From DSFT01 sp032249175 (GTDB lineage: Bacteria; Hydrothermota; Hydrothermia; LBFQ01; DSFT01): DNA of 9,897 bases. The notes under the pieces were generated by a model. The model was given only the letters and a program-made list of their open reading frames with translations. It had not been told where the DNA came from and made no database searches. Positions 5,183 to 9,897 of this stretch are shown here, in pieces (the first letter of the stretch is position 1; each line of letters opens with the position of its first letter). Location: positions 1 through 9,897 of the forward strand of contig JAVVGK010000050.1 of NCBI GenBank assembly GCA_032249175.1, in the 5' to 3' direction. The position numbers and the translations under genes are program-made.

Positions 5183-6447
5183 TTAATAATATCAACTCCG
5201 AGATATTTTCTTAGAGGTTCAGGAACAATAACATAACCTTCTTTGGTTTGATTATTCTCAATAATACTTATTAAAACTCTTGGCGTCGCAAGACCTGAGC
5301 CATTTAATGTATGAACAAATTCTTTTTTTCCATTCTTTCTTTTAACTCTTATATTAGCTCTTCTACTTTGAAAATCCTCAACATTACTAATTGAACTTGC
5401 CTCTAAATAAGCTCCTTGACCTGCACAATATACTTCAATATCATAAGTTTTTGAAGATGCAAAACCCATATCACCTGTGCATAATAAAACAACTCTATAA
5501 GGAATGTTTAAACTTTGTAAAATTTCTTCAACATCTCTAACCATCTTTTCATGCTCATCATATGAGTTTTCAGGGAGTGTAAATTTATATAATTCAACTT
5601 TATTAAACTGATGCATTCTTTTAATTCCTCTAACATCTTTACCATAAGCACCTGCTTCCCTTCTAAAACAAGGTGTATAAGCAAAATAATATATAGGTAA
5701 TTCTTCTTCATCTAATGTTCTTTCCATAAATAAACTTGTTAATGGAACTTCCGCTGTTGGAACAAGATATAATTCATCTTTTTCAATATAGTACATTTCA
5801 TCTTTAAATTTTGGTAATTGACCACTATTGAACATAACTCTTTCATTTACCAAAAATGGTGGAATAATTTCTTTATAACCATGTTTTTTAGCAAATTCTC
5901 TAAAATAGTTTATTAAAGCCCATTCAAGCTCAGCTCCAAGTCCTTTATAAACAACAAATCTTGAACCTGCCAATTCACCTCCTCTATTAAAATCTATAAT
6001 ATCAAGTCTTTCACATATTTCCCAGTGTGGTTTTGGCTCAAAGTCAAATTCTGGAATCCTACCCCATTCTCTAACTACTACATTTTCAGAGCTATCTTTT
6101 CCAATAGGAACACTTTCGTGAGGAATGTTTGGAATTAAACTCCAATAATAATGAAATTCATTTTCAATTTTTTTTCTTTCTTCTTCTAAATTTTCAAGCA
6201 CATTATCAATTTCTTTTGCTTCCTTTAATAAATCATCTACATTTTCTCCTTTTGCTCTCATTTGTGAAATAATTTTTGATTTTTCATTTTTCTTTGCTCT
6301 TAAATTATCAACTTCTTTTATTATTTTTCTTCTTCTTTCGTCAATTTTCAAAACCTTTTCAAGAATATCTAAGCTATATCCTCTATTGACTAAACTACTC
6401 TTTAATTTTTCAAGCTTTTCTCCTTTTAGATAGCTTAAATCAAGCAT
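5179..6447 (-). CDS. serS: Seryl-tRNA synthetase
   Basis: SerRS charges tRNA-Ser (and tRNA-Sec) with serine in the cytoplasm. The 422-residue protein has the full bacterial layout. The N-terminal tRNA-binding coiled coil (about 28-100) is rich in Lys and Glu, with the hairpin tip near KGENVDD. It is followed by the class II catalytic core: TAEVPLTSLF (231-240) for serine recognition, motif 2 in PCFRREAGAYGKDVRGI (259-275) and motif 3 in NGSGLATPRVLISIIE (382-397), ending VPEPLRKYLG. No key residue appears to be missing. ATG at 6447 encodes the family start MLDLSYLK. The first gene of a two-gene operon, it overlaps the flippase-like gene by ATGA. The predicted leader is only about seven bases, so there is no room for a T-box or similar leader control. 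Confidence 0.97.
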   Translation of the reverse strand: MLDLSYLKGEKLEKLKSSLVNRGYSLDILEKVLKIDERRRKIIKEVDNLRAKKNEKSKIISQMRAKGENVDDLLKEAKEIDNVLENLEEERKKIENEFHYYWSLIPNIPHESVPIGKDSSENVVVREWGRIPEFDFEPKPHWEICERLDIIDFNRGGELAGSRFVVYKGLGAELEWALINYFREFAKKHGYKEIIPPFLVNERVMFNSGQLPKFKDEMYYIEKDELYLVPTAEVPLTSLFMERTLDEEELPIYYFAYTPCFRREAGAYGKDVRGIKRMHQFNKVELYKFTLPENSYDEHEKMVRDVEEILQSLNIPYRVVLLCTGDMGFASSKTYDIEVYCAGQGAYLEASSISNVEDFQSRRANIRVKRKNGKKEFVHTLNGSGLATPRVLISIIENNQTKEGYVIVPEPLRKYLGVDIIK

Positions 6448-6460
6448 AAAAACTCTGAAA

Positions 6461-6471
6461 ATTTTAAAGCT
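6461..6471 (-). promoter_or_regulatory. serS: serS promoter core
   Basis: On the minus strand AGCTTTAAAAT ends at 6461, with -10 TAAAAT at 6466-6461. It shares GCTTTAAAATTTT with the htpX and tRNA promoters. The predicted RNA start near 6454 gives a 7-base leader without SD. A weak TTGTTT lies 18 bases upstream of the hexamer. Confidence 0.55.
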
Positions 6472-6561
6472 AAGTCAATTATTCAAACAATTTTTATTAT
6501 TTCGGCAGTTTTGACAATTATTTTTGATTTCAGAAAGTAAAAAAGACAAATAAATTTATTC

Positions 6562-6581
6562 TTATGCTTTAAAATTTCAAT
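6562..6581 (+). promoter_or_regulatory. htpX: htpX promoter core, predicted leaderless start
   Basis: The string TTATGCTTTAAAAT (6562-6575) ends in TAAAAT, and exactly six bases separate it from ATG at 6582. Standard -10 geometry puts the RNA start on the A of ATG, so the transcript would have no leader; no SD is present. The last gene of the window has the same motif and spacing. The upstream sequence TTCGGCAGTTTTGACAAT (6501-6518) resembles 9680-9698 but is too far away to act as its -35. Confidence 0.65.
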
Positions 6582-7430
6582 ATGACTAACCAAATAAAGA
6601 CACTCATATTATTAACTTTACTCTCTGCCCTCTTAATTGTAATTGGTGGATATTTTGGAGGAAAGGCGGGACTCACAATTGCTCTTATCCTTGCTATTAT
6701 ATTCAATTTCTTTTCATATTGGTTTTCCGACAAAATTGTGCTTAGAATGTACGGTGCTAAGGAAGTGGATACAAACTCAAAATTATATAATCTTGTTAGG
6801 GAAGTTGCATTATTAGCAAATCTTCCTATGCCAAAAGTTTATATAATTGAAGAAGAAGCTCCAAATGCTTTCGCAACAGGAAGAGATCCTAAGCATTCTG
6901 CTGTTGTATTCACAAGAGGCATTTTAAGGATTCTTGATGAAAGGGAATTAAAAGGTGTTATAGCTCATGAATTAGCCCATATTAAAAATAGGGATATTTT
7001 AATATCAACAATTTCAGCTGTTTTGGCAAGCGCTATTGTATATTTAATTGAGATAGGAAGATGGATGTTCATTTTTAGAAGTTCAGATGAAAGGCAAAAT
7101 CATAACCCAATTTTTGATATCTTAATAATTCTCCTTGCTCCAATATCAGCAATAATAATACAAATGGCTATATCTCGCTCAAGGGAATTTTTGGCTGATG
7201 AAACAGGTGCTAAATTTATAAGAGACCCAATCGCATTAGCAAATGCTCTTGAAAAAATTGAAAAAGGAGTTTATGATTATCAATTTCAAGCCAATCCTGC
7301 AACAAGCCATATGTTTATAATACCTCCTGTTTTAGAAGGAATACAAAAACTCTTTTCAACCCATCCACCAACACATGAAAGAATAAGAAAATTAAAAGAA
7401 CTTGCGAGGAGAATAGGTGTGGCTTATTAA
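6582..7430 (+). CDS. htpX: HtpX-type membrane M48 zinc metalloprotease
   Basis: HtpX is an inner-membrane protease that cleaves misfolded membrane proteins on the cytoplasmic side. The 282-residue sequence has two N-terminal transmembrane helices (about 5-25 and 30-48). The conserved APNAFATGRDP (93-103) and VVFTRGIL (108-115) come next, then the zinc site HELAH (129-133) within VIAHELAHIKNRD. Two further hydrophobic segments follow (about 141-157 and 177-195), and the third ligand Glu202 lies in SREFLADETGA (200-210). It ends with FSTHPPTHERIRKL (258-271), as is typical. Length and motifs are normal. It is the first gene of an operon with two GWxTD genes: the next gene starts inside its last codons, with an SD AGGAG at 7407-7411. 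Its own start looks leaderless. Confidence 0.95.
   Translation: MTNQIKTLILLTLLSALLIVIGGYFGGKAGLTIALILAIIFNFFSYWFSDKIVLRMYGAKEVDTNSKLYNLVREVALLANLPMPKVYIIEEEAPNAFATGRDPKHSAVVFTRGILRILDERELKGVIAHELAHIKNRDILISTISAVLASAIVYLIEIGRWMFIFRSSDERQNHNPIFDILIILLAPISAIIIQMAISRSREFLADETGAKFIRDPIALANALEKIEKGVYDYQFQANPATSHMFIIPPVLEGIQKLFSTHPPTHERIRKLKELARRIGVAY
7407..7419 (+). promoter_or_regulatory. SD and GTG start of the first GWxTD gene, inside htpX
   Basis: AGGAG (7407-7411), then five bases, then GTG (7417-7419), all within the htpX 3' end. The good SD and spacing select this GTG although it overlaps htpX by 14 bp, and they contrast with the SD-less first genes. Confidence 0.7.
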
Positions 7431-8430
7431 TTTTATTCAAATTTCAGAAATTCCTCAAAGTGAAAATTATTTATTAGTTATAAATTTTTCTTCAAATGAA
7501 AAAGGAAGTTATAGAGCCTTTTATGATGTTTTTGAAAATAAAAAAATTTTTAAATCAGAAGTTATTGATTTTGATAGCTCAATCAATCTGAAAATCAATT
7601 TGAAATATAATGAAGTTTATAAAGTTAGCTTTTCTGTTAAAAATAGCAAGACAGATGCAATTATTAGTGATACTTCATTTATAACGAAAATTGAAAATAG
7701 TAATTATTTTACTATTGGAAAACCTATAACGAATAAAGAAAAATATGAAGAAAGTGATAGTTTGCTAATTTTGAAAATTCCTGTTTATTCAAAAATTGAT
7801 GATACAATAGATATTGAAATAAAACTTGAAAGCTTGAAAACTAAAATAAAGAAAAATTACAAATTTTATTTAAGAAGTGGTGAAAATGATATAGAAATTT
7901 CATTTGAAATTAAAAATTTGAAACTTGATAGATATGAAGGCAAGTTATTATTTAAGTATAAAAAACTTAAAATTTCAAGAAACTTTGATTTTCAAAAGCT
8001 TGGATTGTTTAACTTAACATCTGATGAATTAAAAAATCTCATTTTTGCCCTAAACTACCTTTATTCAGGTGAATTTAGTAAATATCTTAAAAAGAATAAT
8101 AATGATCTTAAAAAAGCATGGGAAAGTTTTTGGAAAGATAAAGACCCCACACCAAATACAAATTTAAACGAGGAAAAGGAGTTATTTCTCCAAAGGTATC
8201 ACTATGTTATAAAAAATTATACGAGAAATAACAAAATAAATGCCATGGGACTAATTTATTTAAGATACGGACCTCCTGACTATATAGAAAAAAGTGAAAT
8301 AAACCTTTACGATAGACCATATCAAATATGGTACTATGAAAGCTTAAATCTTAGGTTTATTTTTATAGACAAGTACGGAACAGGTGATTATGAGCTTGCT
8401 CCTTCTAGTTGGGCTGACTACATTAGATAA
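7417..8430 (+). CDS. GWxTD domain-containing protein, copy 1
   Basis: GWxTD-domain proteins are usually exported proteins of unknown function, seen mostly in Bacteroidetes/FCB-type bacteria. The C-terminal domain is clear: FWKDKDPTPNT (238-248) with NEEKELFLQRYHYV after it, then GLIYLRYGPPDYIE (278-291), YQIWYY (302-307), RFIFIDKYGTGDYEL (313-327). The GW.TD signature that should precede the GRxYIxYGPPD strand is replaced by NKINAMG (272-278). Residues 15-190 are rich in beta-strand patterns, as in the family's variable N-terminal domains. The N-terminus MWLINFIQISE is only weakly hydrophobic and has no basic residue, so a standard signal peptide is not evident. The GTG start is supported by AGGAG five bases upstream. 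The gene sits between htpX and a second GWxTD copy and overlaps both. Confidence 0.85.
   Translation: MWLINFIQISEIPQSENYLLVINFSSNEKGSYRAFYDVFENKKIFKSEVIDFDSSINLKINLKYNEVYKVSFSVKNSKTDAIISDTSFITKIENSNYFTIGKPITNKEKYEESDSLLILKIPVYSKIDDTIDIEIKLESLKTKIKKNYKFYLRSGENDIEISFEIKNLKLDRYEGKLLFKYKKLKISRNFDFQKLGLFNLTSDELKNLIFALNYLYSGEFSKYLKKNNNDLKKAWESFWKDKDPTPNTNLNEEKELFLQRYHYVIKNYTRNNKINAMGLIYLRYGPPDYIEKSEINLYDRPYQIWYYESLNLRFIFIDKYGTGDYELAPSSWADYIR
8382..8392 (+). promoter_or_regulatory. SD and ATG start of the second GWxTD gene
   Basis: AGGTGATT (8382-8389) lies directly before ATG (8390-8392). It pairs with the 5' half of the anti-SD, so the short gap is in register. It favours ATG 8390 over the GTG at 8384, which is part of the SD itself. 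The site is made from the codons for the conserved GTGDYE motif of copy 1. Confidence 0.55.
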
Positions 8431-9589
8431 TAAAAGCTATGTTTTAGATGGGACTATTAGGGGATATGTTGAGCCTATTTACTTTAAATTGTCAGGTGAT
8501 ATTTATATTGTAAATTTTGTTTATTCAATAAATCCAAATGATATTTCTGAAAATTATCAAATATATTTAAGAATTTTCTTAGATAGGCAAAAACTTATGG
8601 AAGAAAAGAAAGACAAAAAAATTTCAAAAAACGCCATTTATATGGTAGATAGTTATGAAATTTTATCCAAACCTGGAAAATATATGGTAAAATTTGAAGT
8701 GAAAACAAAAACAAAATCTTCAAAAATTGAATTTCCTTTAATTATTGAAGAAGATAGTAATTTAAATTTTTCTTCACTTGTTTTATCAAGCTCATTTTAT
8801 GATGATAGTTTAAATAGTCCGTTTTATAGAAATGGAATTGGATTTTTACCAAATCCTTCAAATATCTTTAAAGATACAATTTTCTACTTTTTTGAAATTT
8901 ACGATATTAAAAAAGATAGCCAAAAGCTTTTTTTAAGATATATTATTGAAGACAAAAACGATAGTGCAATTTTAATATCAAGTCCTCAATTAATCATTAA
9001 GGATAAGGAGCAGATTGTAATTAGTGGAAAAATTCCTTTAAATAATGTGCCTGATGGAGAATACAACTTAAAATTTGAAATTGTTGATTTAGGCTTAAAT
9101 ATAAAGAAGGTTTTAAGGCATTACTTTATTGTTCAAAGAGAAGGAATACTTCTTAATGATGAAATTAGGTATTTTATTGATTATATAGCTTCACCAAATG
9201 AATTAAATGAATTTAAAAATATAAAAGATATGAAAAGCAAAAATTTATGGATTGAGAAGTTTTGGAAAATGAAAGACCCTGATGGCTCATTTTATCCTAT
9301 ATTTAGACAAAGAGTTATTGAAGCAGATTTAAAATTTTCAACACCATTTAAAAAGGGAAGATTTACAGATATGGGAAAAATTTACATCTTATTTGGGCAA
9401 CCAGATGATATAAGAAGAGAAGAAATTGCTCTTGGAACAAAATCTTATGTAATATGGATTTATTATGATGGAAATAAAAAATTTAAATTCTACGATCAAC
9501 TTGGGACAGGAGATTATAAACTTTTATTTTCAAATGTTCAAGGCTTTGGTCAATATCTTCCTGATATTGAATTAGAAGAAAATAGATAA
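8390..9589 (+). CDS. GWxTD domain-containing protein, copy 2
   Basis: This 399-residue protein is a paralogue of the preceding gene. The C-terminal GWxTD-type domain shows WIEKFWKMKDPDGS (about 287-300), then GRFTDMGKIYILFGQPDDI (about 323-341), YVIWIYYDGNKKFKFYD (about 353-369) and GTGDYKL (about 372-378). The signature GWxTD reads GRFTD, with the Trp lost but the TD kept. The larger N-terminal part alternates short strands and turns and includes PDGEYNLKFEI, like a beta-sandwich repeat. It starts MSLLLLVGLTTL, a short hydrophobic stretch without basic residues that might be a minimal export signal. I prefer ATG 8390 because of the SD; GTG 8384 would add two residues. It overlaps copy 1 by 41 bp and is the last gene of the htpX operon. 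Function unknown; probably works with copy 1, as tandem GWxTD genes suggest. Confidence 0.85.
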   Translation: MSLLLLVGLTTLDNKSYVLDGTIRGYVEPIYFKLSGDIYIVNFVYSINPNDISENYQIYLRIFLDRQKLMEEKKDKKISKNAIYMVDSYEILSKPGKYMVKFEVKTKTKSSKIEFPLIIEEDSNLNFSSLVLSSSFYDDSLNSPFYRNGIGFLPNPSNIFKDTIFYFFEIYDIKKDSQKLFLRYIIEDKNDSAILISSPQLIIKDKEQIVISGKIPLNNVPDGEYNLKFEIVDLGLNIKKVLRHYFIVQREGILLNDEIRYFIDYIASPNELNEFKNIKDMKSKNLWIEKFWKMKDPDGSFYPIFRQRVIEADLKFSTPFKKGRFTDMGKIYILFGQPDDIRREEIALGTKSYVIWIYYDGNKKFKFYDQLGTGDYKLLFSNVQGFGQYLPDIELEENR

Positions 9590-9688
9590 ATACATCAATT
9601 AGTGTTATCGGTTTTATTTGGGGTTTAAGTGGGCTTTACCCCCTGCCGTAAAATAGTCAGTTTAGAGCAGATGTTTATTTTCGGGCAG

Positions 9689-9708
9689 GTTGGACAATCC
9701 AACTTTTT
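9689..9708 (+). terminator. Small hairpin plus T-run: weak terminator or operator
   Basis: GTTGGA-CAA-TCCAAC (9689-9703) is a perfect 6-bp inverted repeat followed by TTTTT (9704-9708), a minimal intrinsic-terminator shape for the htpX-GWxTD operon. The same bases supply a possible -35 (TTGGAC or TGGACA) for the next promoter, so an operator is the alternative. Farther up, GGGGT (9619-9623) could pair with ACCCC (9637-9641) but without a T-run. Confidence 0.4.
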
Positions 9709-9727
9709 CATGCTTTAAAATTTTAAT
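9690..9727 (+). promoter_or_regulatory. Promoter of the last gene, predicted leaderless start
   Basis: TGGACA (9691-9696) and TAAAAT (9716-9721) lie 19 bases apart, with ATGCTTTAAAATTT at 9710-9723. Exactly six bases separate TAAAAT from ATG at 9728, the same geometry as htpX, so transcription should start on the start codon. No SD is present. Confidence 0.6.
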
Positions 9728-9897
9728 ATGACAACTTTATTACTTTTAGCTCAAATAACAAGAGAGGAGTTTTTGGATTTCAGGAGACAGACAGAAATTC
9801 AACTCGCTAGAATAGATGAAAGATTTAATAAAATAGAAACACAAATCCAAGCCTTAAATCAAAGAATAGATGATTTAGACAAAAAACTAAACAAGAG
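9728..9897 (+). CDS. Coiled-coil protein, 3' end outside the window
   Basis: Fifty-six codons are visible, beginning MTTLLLLAQITREEFLDF. From about residue 12 the sequence is charged and heptad-like (IQLARIDERFNKIETQ, then IQALNQRIDDLDKKLNK), which predicts a continuous alpha-helical coiled coil. Such segments occur in many small bacterial helical proteins and phage-type XhlA-like proteins, so they do not identify a family. The first nine residues are hydrophobic without basic residues, resembling the N-terminus of the preceding GWxTD gene. A promoter with a leaderless-type start directly precedes the ATG, which supports this being a real gene with its own transcript. The protein's length and C-terminal domain are unknown. 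Confidence 0.7.
   Translation, partial: MTTLLLLAQITREEFLDFRRQTEIQLARIDERFNKIETQIQALNQRIDDLDKKLNK

Noticed and set aside
5508..5711. Minus-strand open frame of 67 codons
   Set aside because: It lies wholly inside serS in another frame, over the conserved motif 2 region; no separate start signals.
6511..6516. TTGACA as -35 of htpX
   Set aside because: It lies about 53 bases from the TAAAAT hexamer, and no -10 lies at normal spacing after it.
6448..6581. T-box or riboswitch upstream of serS
   Set aside because: The predicted serS leader is about seven bases, and the whole 134-bp divergent spacer has no specifier-loop or T-box core sequence.
9619..9641. GGGGT/ACCCC as the operon terminator
   Set aside because: Only five pairs around a 13-base loop and no T-run follows; it may be a remnant of the repeat's GC hairpin, but the match is too short to claim.

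Overview
The window is AT-rich bacterial DNA. It carries core housekeeping genes (truB, an nrnA-like DHH phosphoesterase, serS, htpX, tRNA-Gly) among lipid and membrane genes and two tandem GWxTD-domain proteins. GWxTD proteins are known mainly from Bacteroidetes/FCB-type and related uncultured phyla. With the low GC and the gene style, I infer an uncultured FCB-like or WOR-3/Hydrothermae-like lineage, with modest confidence. No phage, transposase or CRISPR genes are visible.

Layout. Bases 1-313 hold one cluster of an intergenic repeat family. truB (314-1150, minus) follows, then tRNA-Gly(UCC) (1179-1251, plus) and, 8 bases later, a divergent AAA+ ATPase gene (1260-2402, plus) that looks like a decayed NtrC-type activator domain. 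Its 3' end overlaps by 38 bp the convergent nrnA-like gene (2365-3306, minus). The order nrnA then truB on one strand is the common bacterial arrangement; here it is interrupted by the oppositely oriented tRNA + ATPase pair. Bases 3307-3748 carry a second repeat cluster with the same composite design as the first. A small PlsC-type acyltransferase (3749-4324, plus) converges on a serS-flippase operon (6447 down to 4332, minus). In that operon the flippase-like membrane gene overlaps serS by ATGA and is split by a frameshift at a nine-base homopolymer. Divergently, htpX and two GWxTD genes (6582-9589, plus) overlap one another and form one operon. A last gene starts at 9728 and runs off the end; it encodes a coiled-coil protein.

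Expression. A recurrent promoter core, ATGCTTTAAAATTT, sits immediately upstream of tRNA-Gly, htpX and the last gene, and shorter versions precede truB, the nrnA-like gene and serS. In htpX and the last gene, exactly six bases separate the TAAAAT hexamer from ATG, which puts the predicted transcription start on the A of the start codon. The first genes of transcripts therefore look leaderless or nearly so, whereas both downstream GWxTD genes have Shine-Dalgarno sequences inside the preceding gene.

The most interesting points are the leaderless/SD split, the two composite repeat clusters with a compensated hairpin, the decayed NtrC-like ATPase behind a tRNA, the homopolymer frameshift, and the GWxTD pair that has lost the signature giving the family its name.
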